A DNA stretch of 16,935 bases from Wenzhouxiangella sp. Lineage in GTDB: Bacteria > Pseudomonadota > Gammaproteobacteria > Xanthomonadales > Wenzhouxiangellaceae. A model generated the notes under the pieces. That model did no database searches and was not told the DNA's origin. It was given only the letters and a program-made list of their open reading frames with translations. Each line of letters opens with the position of its first letter. Position 1 is the first letter of the stretch. Where the stretch lies: NCBI GenBank assembly GCA_021767625.1, contig JAASTB010000016.1, positions 1-16,935 on the forward strand, read 5' to 3'. This document shows positions 8,196 to 15,297 of the stretch, in pieces. The translations under genes and the position numbers were made by a program.

Positions 8196-9310
8196 TGCGA
8201 ATGAGCGCCCGACAACGCCTCAAGAGAATCCACGAGTTCCTGGTGCCGCCCGAAAGCGGCCAGGGCTGGACGGCCTACGTCTGGCTGGTCTACCTGAGCT
8301 TCTTCTTCGTCGAGTGGTATTTCCGCCCGGTCGGCGCCCTGGAACTGAGCCTGGGCCTGATCACCATCGGCGTCTTCCTGGTGCTCTACTTCAGCGCCTT
8401 CAGAAGCCGAACGAGGCGCGCGGCGCTGGCCCACATCATCGCCATCACAGCGCTGGCCGCAGCCTGGAGCTGGGTCAACGCCGGCGCCAGCGTGCTGTTC
8501 ATCTACGCCGCCGCCTTCGCCCACCTGGTGGGCCCGCCCCGGCGATCGGTCTGGGTGGTGCTGGCCATCGCGGCCTTCGCCGGCCTGATCGCGCCGCTGG
8601 CACGGCCCGAGCCCTTCTACTGGCTCCCCGGGGTGTTCATCAGCATCATCATCGGCCTGACCAACATCTTCTTCGCCGAGCAGGCGCGCAAGAACGCCGA
8701 GCTCAAGCTCAGCCAGGCCGAGATCAAGCGCCTGGCCCGGGTGGCCGAGCGCGAGCGAATCGCGCGCGACTTGCACGACGTGCTCGGCCACACCCTGTCG
8801 ATGATCGCCGTCAAGAGCGAGCTGGCCGAGCGCCTGGTCGAACGCGATGCCGACAAGGCGCGTGAGGAGATCCGGTCCATGGGCGAGAGTGCCCGCAAGG
8901 CGCTCGCCGATGTGCGCGAGGCCATCAGCGGCTACCAGCGGCAGACCCTTGCCGAAACGCTCGAACACATGCGACTGAGTCTGCGTGCAGCCGACATCGA
9001 CCCGGTCATCGAGGTCGACGAAGCCGTCGAGCTGCCCGCGCAGACCCAGGCCATGCTGGCGCTGGTCGTTCGCGAGGCGGTCACCAACGTCATCCGTCAC
9101 TCGCAGGCCCGCCGCTGCCGCATCCACATCGATCGGTCGAACGGCGAGCTGCGCCTGGCCGTCGACGACGACGGCGGCGGCAGCATTCGCATGGACGGCA
9201 ACGGCATCCAGGGCATGCGCGCGCGCATCGAGTCCCTCGGCGGCCGGCTCGACATCGGCTCGGACGGCCCGTCCAGCCTGACCGCCCACGTTCCCCTGGA
9301 GGCCGCATGA
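8195..9310 (+). CDS. DesK-type sensor histidine kinase
   Basis: A 371-residue membrane sensor. Four to five helices fill residues 27-160 with very short loops, so the signal is probably sensed in or near the membrane, as in DesK. A coiled linker (162-185) leads to the HisKA_3 motif ARDLHDVLGH with phosphorylated His194. A HATPase_c domain follows, with its N-box asparagine at 298 (REAVTNVIRHS) and glycine-rich boxes DDDGGG and GNGIQGM. The start could be the ATG at 8195 or the in-frame one at 8201; neither has a strong ribosome site. The stop overlaps the response regulator start as ATGA. It presumably controls the exporter genes upstream through that regulator. Confidence 0.92.
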   Translation: MRMSARQRLKRIHEFLVPPESGQGWTAYVWLVYLSFFFVEWYFRPVGALELSLGLITIGVFLVLYFSAFRSRTRRAALAHIIAITALAAAWSWVNAGASVLFIYAAAFAHLVGPPRRSVWVVLAIAAFAGLIAPLARPEPFYWLPGVFISIIIGLTNIFFAEQARKNAELKLSQAEIKRLARVAERERIARDLHDVLGHTLSMIAVKSELAERLVERDADKAREEIRSMGESARKALADVREAISGYQRQTLAETLEHMRLSLRAADIDPVIEVDEAVELPAQTQAMLALVVREAVTNVIRHSQARRCRIHIDRSNGELRLAVDDDGGGSIRMDGNGIQGMRARIESLGGRLDIGSDGPSSLTAHVPLEAA

Positions 9311-9909
9311 TCCGTCTCGTGCTCGCCGAAGACCAGACCCTGCTGCTGGGCGCGCTCGCCTCCCTGCTCGAACTCGAGGACGACATCGAGGTGATCGGGC
9401 GTGCCACCAGCGGCGACGAGGCCCGCAAACTGGTCGAGTCCGAAAAGCCCGACCTGCTGCTGACCGACATCGAAATGCCGGGCAGCACCGGCCTGGACCT
9501 GGCCGAGTGGGTTCGCGCCAACGTGCCCGAAACCACGGTGGCCATCCTCACCACCTTCGCCCGGCCCGGCTACCTCAGGCGCGCGCTCGAGGCCGGCGTT
9601 CGCGGCTACCTGCTCAAGGAAACGCCGGCCGAACAACTGGCAGAATCCATCCGCCGCATCCGCGACGGCCAGCGCGTGATCGACCCCGAGCTCGCGCTGA
9701 CCGCCTTCGACAGCAGCGACCCGCTCACCGACCGCGAACGCCAGGTGCTCCGGCTGGCCGGCGAAGGCCTGGGCAACGCCGAGATCGGACAGCGCCTGCA
9801 CCTGGCCGAGGGCACGGTGCGCAACTACCTGTCGGAAGCCATCGGCAAGCTGCAGGCCGAAAACCGCATCGAGGCCTACCGCATCGCCCGCGACCAGGGC
9901 TGGCTCTAG
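9307..9909 (+). CDS. DesR/NarL-type response regulator
   Basis: A 200-residue two-domain regulator. The receiver domain (1-115) has the acidic pocket (E8, D9), phosphoacceptor Asp54 (LLTDIEMPG), switch Thr82/83 and conserved Lys104. The LuxR-type HTH (about 138-195) reads LTDRERQVLRLAGEGLGNAEI then EGTVRNYLS. The protein ends LQAENRIEAYRIARDQGWL, as DesR-family regulators commonly do. It overlaps the kinase by four bases and is its cognate partner. A dyad at 5102-5113 is a candidate binding site ahead of the operon. Oddly, the last 12 or so codons recur in decayed form at 11701-11745, beyond the neighbouring beta-helix gene. Confidence 0.95.
   Translation: MIRLVLAEDQTLLLGALASLLELEDDIEVIGRATSGDEARKLVESEKPDLLLTDIEMPGSTGLDLAEWVRANVPETTVAILTTFARPGYLRRALEAGVRGYLLKETPAEQLAESIRRIRDGQRVIDPELALTAFDSSDPLTDRERQVLRLAGEGLGNAEIGQRLHLAEGTVRNYLSEAIGKLQAENRIEAYRIARDQGWL
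9877..9898 (+). repeat. Direct repeat copy 1, inside the response regulator 3' end
   Basis: This 22-base block is identical and in the same orientation to 11713-11734, 1836 bases away. Weaker similarity extends on both sides (9850-9925 against 11701-11757), interrupted by a 15-base gap and a 4-base gap. Confidence 0.85.
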
Positions 9910-9973
9910 CGAACCGCTCGCCCGCGCAGAGCAAGAGCATCGGCCCTGCCCGGTCCCGGCATCAATGGCCGGT

Positions 9974-11611
9974 CTACTGCTCGAAGGCGTCGAAGAACAG
10001 CAGGCTGCCGAAAGGATAGGCGCCGATGTCGACCGCCGGCGCTCCCGGCCAGAAACTGCGATCGCCCTGGGCTCGAGCCGGGCTGTCGTCATCCAGGTGA
10101 AAGTCCGAGGGCGCATCGACGAAGCCCGGGTCGCCGGCGATGGAACCCACCTCGCGCCCGAAGGCGTTGCGGAAATCGGCAAGCGAATAGGGCGTGCCCG
10201 ATGAGTAGTTGCCGCCCCAGTTCGGCCGCAGATGGATATCGGCCAGGCTGTTGCCGAAGAACAGGTTGTTGTCGGAGACGAACTGGTCGAGATAGTCGGG
10301 TACCGTGGTGTCGGTGCCGCCGCTGCTCAGGTAGATACCGGCTTGGTTGGCCGAGAAGATGTTGTTGGCGAACACGTTGCCGTAGGATCCGTCCCAGCCC
10401 AGGTCGATCCCCGTTCGGCCCTGGTGGAAGACGTTGTTGTAGACGCGATTGTCGTGCCCATCGCTGGTGAAGCCGGGCAGCCTCACGCCGATTTCGGCGT
10501 TGACGATGACATTGCCGTAGATCTCCCACCGGCCGCCGGGACGGTACTCCTCGTCGCTCGATTCACAGGTCGGATTGTCGGACGCCCAGACGCAACGCTC
10601 GTCGCCCGGCTCGATGGCCGCATAGACGTCGTGAATGTAGTTGTGGCGCACGATCAGCCCCGACACGCCGCCCTTGGTGCCCACCGCGGCAAACCCGGGA
10701 ATGTCGTGGATCTCGTTGTACTCGACGATGTTGGGGTCCCCAGGCTTGGACACCATGAACGTGATGCCCTTGCTGTTGGACACCCCGCCCCAATAGACCG
10801 AATCGAACACGCGGTTGTGGCGCACGATCGTGCCCTGGGAGTCCCAGATGCGCAGGCCGTAGCTGTTGTCGTTGCCGTTGGAGTTGTGGCCGAAAACACT
10901 GTGCTCGATCACGGCGTAGTCGGCGCCTTCGAAGAACACCGGCGACGACTGGGTGTAATAGAACTCGAGGTTGCGCAAGGTGACGTGGTCGGCAACGATC
11001 CGCGCCAGGCCGCGCTGGGCCAGTTCGTAGGTTTCCTCGCCTGGCGTCTCGCCTGCCGGCGGGTAGAGGTAGATGTAGCAGCCGGCGTTGTCGTCATCGC
11101 ACTGCTCGCCGTTGACGTCCGCCTTGGTCCACAAACCGGGTTCGGTCAACTCGGAGACGTCGCTGTGATCGCGCCCGTTGCTGAAGTCCGTCGAGTGGGC
11201 AATGCGGCGGCTGCCGTTGAACAGGCCCTTGGGATCGCTGGACAGGAACTCCGCCGGAATACGCCAGACGTCGGCATTGTAGGCTTCCCAGGTCATGCCG
11301 TCGGTGCTGGCCGATCCGAGCAGCACGGCGGTCTCGCCTGCGAACCCCTGGATCGTGATGCCCGGCACGTCGATGAAACCGGGGCCGTCCTCGTCCACAA
11401 GCCGGTACTCGCCGCCGCGCAGGGTCAGGGTGTCGCCCTCGGCAAGCTGATCTATGGCGTGCGTCAGGGTCGCGAAGGGCTGGGACTCCGTGCCGGGATC
11501 GGCGTCATCGCCACCCGGGGCCACGAAATATTCCGCCGCCGGAGCAGGCGCCGCGCACAGGCCGGCGGCGGCCACCCACAGGGCGGCAATGATGCGCTGG
11601 GGAAATGACAT
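9974..11611 (-). CDS. Secreted right-handed beta-helix protein
   Basis: A 545-residue exported protein. A signal peptide spans residues 1-26 (AAPAPAA, then EYFVAPGG). The opening YFVAPGGDDADPGTESQPF and ATLTHAID is the usual N-cap of polysaccharide-lyase-like parallel beta-helix proteins. Repeats such as VTLRNLEFYY, YAVIEHSVFGHNSNG, TIVRHNRVFDS, GLIVRHNYIHD and RVYNNVFHQG fill about residues 200-440. The GDPGFVDAPSDFHL segment near the C-terminus is also typical. It ends LLFFDAFEQ, resembling the other secreted protein in this window. The ATG has GGAGG eight bases upstream, and a promoter lies at 11661-11689. Members cleave or bind polysaccharides, but no lyase active site could be assigned. 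The gene converges on the response regulator and is flanked by copies of its 3' end. Confidence 0.88.
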   Translation of the reverse strand: MSFPQRIIAALWVAAAGLCAAPAPAAEYFVAPGGDDADPGTESQPFATLTHAIDQLAEGDTLTLRGGEYRLVDEDGPGFIDVPGITIQGFAGETAVLLGSASTDGMTWEAYNADVWRIPAEFLSSDPKGLFNGSRRIAHSTDFSNGRDHSDVSELTEPGLWTKADVNGEQCDDDNAGCYIYLYPPAGETPGEETYELAQRGLARIVADHVTLRNLEFYYTQSSPVFFEGADYAVIEHSVFGHNSNGNDNSYGLRIWDSQGTIVRHNRVFDSVYWGGVSNSKGITFMVSKPGDPNIVEYNEIHDIPGFAAVGTKGGVSGLIVRHNYIHDVYAAIEPGDERCVWASDNPTCESSDEEYRPGGRWEIYGNVIVNAEIGVRLPGFTSDGHDNRVYNNVFHQGRTGIDLGWDGSYGNVFANNIFSANQAGIYLSSGGTDTTVPDYLDQFVSDNNLFFGNSLADIHLRPNWGGNYSSGTPYSLADFRNAFGREVGSIAGDPGFVDAPSDFHLDDDSPARAQGDRSFWPGAPAVDIGAYPFGSLLFFDAFEQ

Positions 11612-11660
11612 TATGCTGGCCTCCAGAATGACTCGCTCAACGTCCCCCCAACCGCATCGC

Positions 11661-11689
11661 AGTCTAGACCAGTGAACGGGGGCCGGCAA
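11661..11689 (-). promoter_or_regulatory. Promoter of the beta-helix gene
   Basis: On the minus strand TTGCCG (11689-11684), a 17-base spacer and TAGACT (11666-11661) fit -35/-10 consensus. Transcription would start near 11654, about 43 bases before the ATG at 11611. It lies inside the interval bounded by the two direct repeats, so promoter and gene form one self-contained unit. Confidence 0.5.
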
Positions 11690-11700
11690 ACGTGGCGCCG

Positions 11701-11745
11701 CTGCAGGCCGCATACCGCATCGCCCGCGACCAGGACTGCTTATAG
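11701..11745 (+). pseudogene. Decayed 3' end of a DesR-type response regulator
   Basis: Read on the plus strand this encodes LQAAYRIARDQDCL followed by a TAG stop. It matches the end of the intact regulator (LQAENRIEAYRIARDQGWL, stop) with an in-frame loss of five codons and a few changed codons. The reading frame and stop position are preserved, so it derives from coding sequence. Nothing upstream of it (11612-11700) is recognisably regulator-like; that space holds the promoter of the oppositely oriented beta-helix gene. It may be a partial duplication of the neighbouring gene or the last trace of a second regulator. Confidence 0.7.
11713..11734 (+). repeat. Direct repeat copy 2, beyond the beta-helix gene
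   Basis: Identical over 22 bases to 9877-9898. Together the copies bracket the beta-helix gene and its promoter. This copy lies five bases beyond the TMEM175-like gene's 3' end when its decayed flank is included. Confidence 0.85.
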
Positions 11746-11749
11746 ACCG

Positions 11750-12442
11750 CTACGCCGCTGAACCGAAGCGCTTTCTCGCCACCCGCCGCTGGAAGAAGTC
11801 GAAGGCCGGGCCGAAGACGGCAAGGCCGCAGTAGATCCACACCGCCAGTGGGAGCAATTCCCTGCTCAGCGTCCATGCCAGCAGGATCGACAGCCCACCC
11901 CAGCCGGCCACGATGGCCCAGGCCAGGCTCTCGGCGGCCGCGTCGAAGGACTCGGGTTCGGACATATCCAGTTCGGAGCGCTTTCGCCAGGCATGCAGGT
12001 ACAGCGCGGCGATGATGCTGCTGAGGCAGGCAAAGCCGATGCTGAAGATCGTCGCGACTACCCTGAAACGGTAGTGCGTTTCGATATCGAAGTTGGAGGG
12101 CAACCAACCGCTGCTGATCGCGCTCAATCCAGCGCCGAACATGATCTTGAGCGGATAGACGTAGATCATCACCACGATGATCAGTGCCGCGGTCAGCAGC
12201 ACCGACGGCAAATCGTCCAGCCCGAAGCGCTCGCTCCAGGTCTGGTGCGCGCGCCAGTACAGCAGCAACATGGCAAAGCTGACGATGAATGCGGGCGCGC
12301 CCTTGAGCGCCTCGATCAGCTCCGGATAGGAGCCGGGAATTTCGTCGATCGAGATGGCGAGCATGGTCACCGCAAAGGCAAACGCCGCGTCGGTGAAGGT
12401 ATCCAGGCGCGTAACCGCCCGGCTACGCCGGGGCGCAGCCAT
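11750..12442 (-). CDS. TMEM175-family (DUF1211) potassium channel-like protein
   Basis: A 230-residue inner-membrane protein with about six helices. Helix 1 carries the family signature RxxxF(S/T)DAxFAxAxT as R12-LDT-F16-T17-D18-AAFAFAVTML. Bacterial TMEM175 proteins of this length form tetrameric potassium-selective channels lacking the usual selectivity filter. Helix 2 (AFIVSFAMLLLYWRAH) and the following HQTW segment also fit. The ATG has GGAGTG about nine bases upstream. It is divergent from the small membrane protein at 12626; each gene has the same 11-base box upstream. It ends five bases from the decayed response regulator fragment. Family assignment is good; ion selectivity is inferred from the family. 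Confidence 0.85.
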   Translation of the reverse strand: MAAPRRSRAVTRLDTFTDAAFAFAVTMLAISIDEIPGSYPELIEALKGAPAFIVSFAMLLLYWRAHQTWSERFGLDDLPSVLLTAALIIVVMIYVYPLKIMFGAGLSAISSGWLPSNFDIETHYRFRVVATIFSIGFACLSSIIAALYLHAWRKRSELDMSEPESFDAAAESLAWAIVAGWGGLSILLAWTLSRELLPLAVWIYCGLAVFGPAFDFFQRRVARKRFGSAA

Positions 12443-12490
12443 CAGGCTTTCACTCCGCTTGTCGGCACTTTATCCATTTCGCGTCCCCTG

Positions 12491-12567
12491 AAATGTCGCT
12501 GGCTTGTCGATTTCGGCATCTTATCGGGAGGCGCCGGCAAACCCAAGCCGGCGTTGCAGCGACATTT
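12491..12567. repeat. 11-bp inverted repeat between divergent membrane-protein genes
   Basis: AAATGTCGCTG (12491-12501) and its exact reverse complement CAGCGACATTT (12557-12567) lie 55 bases apart. In each direction CAGCGACATTT reads toward one of the divergent genes, ending 48 bases before the TMEM175 start and 58 bases before the other start. It may be a shared regulator box or part of both -35 regions. Confidence 0.45.
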
Positions 12568-12595
12568 GAGCGTGAAAGCCGGCCTTTGCTAGGCT
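12566..12595 (+). promoter_or_regulatory. Weak candidate promoter for the small membrane protein
   Basis: TTGAGC (12566-12571), 18 bases, then TAGGCT (12590-12595) preceded by TGC. The elements are only partial matches. The -35 overlaps the right arm of the inverted repeat, as expected if that repeat regulates this promoter. Confidence 0.3.
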
Positions 12596-12625
12596 CGCCC
12601 GCGGGCTCACGCCAAGGGGAACGAA

Positions 12626-13036
12626 ATGCAGAACACTCGATGGCTCATGATCGCCAGCGCGGCCTGGTTCCTGATACTCGCGCTGGCGACATCGTTCGCG
12701 GGCGTCGACCTGCTGGTGGCAGCGGGTCTGGACATCGGCATCGGCGCAACACCGATGCTGCAACTCCTGGGCGCGGCAGTGCTGGGCTTTGCCGTCATGA
12801 ACTGGATGGCCAAGGGCACGATGATCGGCGGCATCTACGCGCGGCCGCTGGCGGCCGGGAACTTCATCTACTTCGTCGTCGCCACGTTGTCCCTGCTCAA
12901 GCCGCTGATCGGCGGCCTGCTGCCGATCGCCCTGATCTTCGCCCTGATCATCCATGCCGCCTTCGCAGCGGCCTTCGGCTGGCTGCTTTTCGGACAGGGC
13001 GCGGCCTGCGTGGGATCCGGGGACGGAGACTCCTGA
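12626..13036 (+). CDS. Small four-helix membrane protein, function unknown
   Basis: A 136-residue, strongly hydrophobic protein with four predicted helices (about 7-30, 44-63, 76-96 and 99-123) and a short polar tail GSGDGDS. It has no catalytic motif that I recognise. The ATG is preceded by AAGGGGA at a normal distance. It is transcribed away from the TMEM175-like gene and ends 27 bases from the convergent deacetylase-like fragment at 13064. The shared box upstream hints at co-regulation with the channel. The layout resembles many small DUF inner-membrane proteins, but none can be named with confidence. Confidence 0.75.
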   Translation: MQNTRWLMIASAAWFLILALATSFAGVDLLVAAGLDIGIGATPMLQLLGAAVLGFAVMNWMAKGTMIGGIYARPLAAGNFIYFVVATLSLLKPLIGGLLPIALIFALIIHAAFAAAFGWLLFGQGAACVGSGDGDS

Positions 13037-13063
13037 GTCCAGCTTCAGGACGCGAACAGCCCT

Positions 13064-13234
13064 TCAGCGGCAAAGAGTTCCCGTGCGCACGGCCGGCAGG
13101 CCCGTGGGGCTGCGCCTCAGCGCTGGAATTTCGCGGTCGGATTCGGGCATGGTAGTGTGGAGATCGGGCTGCAGCCCGGGCGGGCGATGCTCGAGCATTT
13201 CCTCGTGGTAGACGACCGCCAGCGGTGCGGCCAT
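13064..13234 (-). pseudogene. Truncated histone-deacetylase-like N-terminus
   Basis: A 56-codon frame whose ATG overlaps the stop of the papain-like gene as ATGA, so it is positioned as the third gene of that operon. Its first residues, PLAVVYHEEMLEH, resemble the start of bacterial histone-deacetylase/acetylpolyamine-amidohydrolase proteins (YHxxxLxH). MPESDREIPALRR may be a degraded form of the HPExPxRL motif that follows. Full-length members exceed 300 residues; here the frame stops at 13064 and nothing deacetylase-like continues before the convergent gene end at 13036. I read it as a broken gene remnant. It could instead be a genuine small protein with a chance resemblance. Confidence 0.4.
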
Positions 13235-15288
13235 CAGCTCGTGACCACTTCGTGCCAGGCACGCTCGGCGGCCCAACTCTCCCGAACCGCCGAGGCGATC
13301 GACTCGACGGCCTCTTCGGGAACGGCCTCCGGATCGCCGAGCTCGCGCTCATTGAAGTGAAACACGTAGAGGCGGGCAGCGAACTGATCGAAAGGCAGGG
13401 AAGACTCGCCGGGCATTTCGCCGTGTCCGCTCGTGGACGTCACGATCTCCCCGCCCCAGTCCTGCCGGCCCTCGTTGTTGGGATTGTAGAAATACACGCG
13501 CATCACGCCTTCGTCGTCGATTTCGACGCGCTGGATGGCGATGGCGTGCAGGCCCACGTAGTTGCCGAACGGATCGGTGGCGACGATGCCGGCCGGCTGC
13601 GGATAGATCAGGCCGGCACCGTCGTTGTATTCGGGGTGATAGGCGGCGTGGAATCGCCGGACGAAGCCGGCGAAGTCGACGACGGCACCGGTGGCGTAGT
13701 CGACCGTCGTGGCGAAGCCGCGGTTGACCCACCAGCCGTGGAATTCCGGGTTGATCCAGCGATGCCCGTCTTCACCGCGGCCAACGATGCGTCGTCCCAT
13801 TTCCCAGTAGATCTTGTCCAGGTGCGGCACGAGCACGAGCGAGACGGTGTCCAGGTCGGTGTGGAAGTCCTCGATCAGGCCCTCGGTCAGTTCGCTCGAG
13901 CGGATCAGGTCGCCCTCGAAGTGCAGGTCGATCTCATTGTCGCGCGCGGCCCACATCACCAGCTCGAGCAGGAAGCCCGGATCGACCTGCGCCCACAGGC
14001 TGATGGCCCGCGCCGACTGGCAGGTGGGATTGTTGCCCTGGCTCACGCCCAGCGGCAGGCCGAGCACGCTGATGACACCGGCCAGCAGCAGGCTCCGGCC
14101 CGACGGCGGATCGACATGGCCGAATTCCTCGCGCAGGTGGGCCGAGACCTCGGGCAGGGGTTCGAGCCGCGTCAGCCGCCACAGCGACCCGGGTACGGGC
14201 GGAAAGAACAGCGTGCCACGATCGAGCAGGTTGCCCAGGCCCAGAATGCACTGGGCGGTCGCCGGACCGACCGCCTCACGAATCAGGGCCCGGACGAGTT
14301 CGTTGAATGCATCCAGGCTGTCGCTACCCACGGAATCCAGCCCCATGGCCAGGCTCAACTGCCGATCGCTGCCGGATTCGGCCAGCAGTGACAGGAGCGC
14401 ACCGTGGGCGGGACAGACCAGGCCGGTTTCCATCACCGAGCGGCCGAGCTCGGCAAGCTCCTTCTCGCGCTCGGCCTCCGAGAGGGCCTCGAAGCCGGCC
14501 AGGCAATCGGCCGCCGCCGCCCGGGTCAAGCGCGTCGGGCCTCGGCAGGCGGCCAGGAGCTGGCGGCCGCGCTGCAGGGCCTCGCTGTCGGGCAGGTCTT
14601 CCCGGTCGAGCAGGTATTCGACGTGATCGAGCAGTTGCCGCGGCGCGGAGACATCGATGGGGCGCTGCTCCAGGATGCGGTCGGCCTCGGCGACCAGCGC
14701 CTCGACCACGCTCGCACCGCCGAGCCGGTCGAGTTCGAACGACAGCAGCTGGCGGACCGCTTCACGCTGCCCCTTGCCGGCCCGCCCGGCCTCGCTCGTA
14801 TCGGCCTGCAACAGGTCCAGGTTGACCACCAGGCTGCGCTGGAGAAAGTCGCGCGCGGCAGCAGCGCCCAGGTCGGGATGATCGTGCGTGCCTTCGGCGA
14901 TGGCGAGCATGCGCAGGCGGCTGAGGGCTTCCACCGCCACCGCGTCGGCCGACCCGGTCAGGGAGCCGCGCGACAGTTCGGGCTGGAGGCGCTCGGGATG
15001 ATCCCAGTCGCTGCCTTCGAACACGCCGGCCTGGTCGAAGCGGCCCGCGTGGCCGTGGACGATGGCCGGCCCGCCGGGCAGTTTCAGCAACCTCAGCGTC
15101 GCATTGAACAGCCGGGGCAACCGCCCCGCCCGGGCGATCGGGGTCACGCGCGAGACGCTCTCGAGCGCGTGCTCGAAGCGTTCCCGGGCCTGCTTCAACT
15201 CCGGGTCTTCGTTGCGGGAGGCATCCTGCAAGCGCTGGTACTCCATGGGCGAAATCTCGGGACGGGGCCGTTCCCCGCCGGTGGCCAC
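13234..15288 (-). CDS. Large protein with papain-like Cys/His/Asn domain
   Basis: A 684-residue protein from the GTG at 15288, nine bases after the ATP-grasp stop; an ATG 14 codons later (15246) is an equally possible start. Neither has a strong ribosome site, suggesting coupling. The first 390 or so residues are mostly helical, with no domain I can name. The C-terminal part has a papain-like order: GVSQGNNPTC with Gln417 six residues before Cys423, the same spacing as papain Gln19/Cys25; then His581 (YVGLHAIAIQRV) and Asn602 (VYFYNPNN). No signal peptide is seen. It could be a cysteine peptidase, amidase or transglutaminase. Pairing with an ATP-grasp ligase suggests that one makes and the other cuts or transfers an amide bond; this is inference. 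Confidence 0.8.
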   Translation of the reverse strand: MATGGERPRPEISPMEYQRLQDASRNEDPELKQARERFEHALESVSRVTPIARAGRLPRLFNATLRLLKLPGGPAIVHGHAGRFDQAGVFEGSDWDHPERLQPELSRGSLTGSADAVAVEALSRLRMLAIAEGTHDHPDLGAAAARDFLQRSLVVNLDLLQADTSEAGRAGKGQREAVRQLLSFELDRLGGASVVEALVAEADRILEQRPIDVSAPRQLLDHVEYLLDREDLPDSEALQRGRQLLAACRGPTRLTRAAAADCLAGFEALSEAEREKELAELGRSVMETGLVCPAHGALLSLLAESGSDRQLSLAMGLDSVGSDSLDAFNELVRALIREAVGPATAQCILGLGNLLDRGTLFFPPVPGSLWRLTRLEPLPEVSAHLREEFGHVDPPSGRSLLLAGVISVLGLPLGVSQGNNPTCQSARAISLWAQVDPGFLLELVMWAARDNEIDLHFEGDLIRSSELTEGLIEDFHTDLDTVSLVLVPHLDKIYWEMGRRIVGRGEDGHRWINPEFHGWWVNRGFATTVDYATGAVVDFAGFVRRFHAAYHPEYNDGAGLIYPQPAGIVATDPFGNYVGLHAIAIQRVEIDDEGVMRVYFYNPNNEGRQDWGGEIVTSTSGHGEMPGESSLPFDQFAARLYVFHFNERELGDPEAVPEEAVESIASAVRESWAAERAWHEVVTS

Positions 15289-15297
15289 GATTATGGA

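Noticed and set aside
7571..9289. A 572-codon minus-strand frame opposite the amidohydrolase and kinase
   Set aside because: Antisense to clear enzymes; the translation has no domain-like pattern.
9910..9973. Bidirectional terminator between the convergent response regulator and beta-helix genes
   Set aside because: No stem with a T-run was found on either strand.
10232..11608. A 458-codon plus-strand frame opposite the beta-helix gene
   Set aside because: It mirrors the beta-helix coding frame. The minus strand has a signal peptide, ribosome site, promoter and repeat motifs, while this one has none.
12948..13352. A 134-codon minus-strand Arg/Pro-rich frame between the small membrane protein and the papain-like gene
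   Set aside because: Composition is typical of a shadow frame, and it overlaps the 3' ends of both neighbours.
13225..14391. A 388-codon plus-strand frame opposite the papain-like gene
   Set aside because: Shadow of the minus-strand gene; no ribosome site or recognisable motif.
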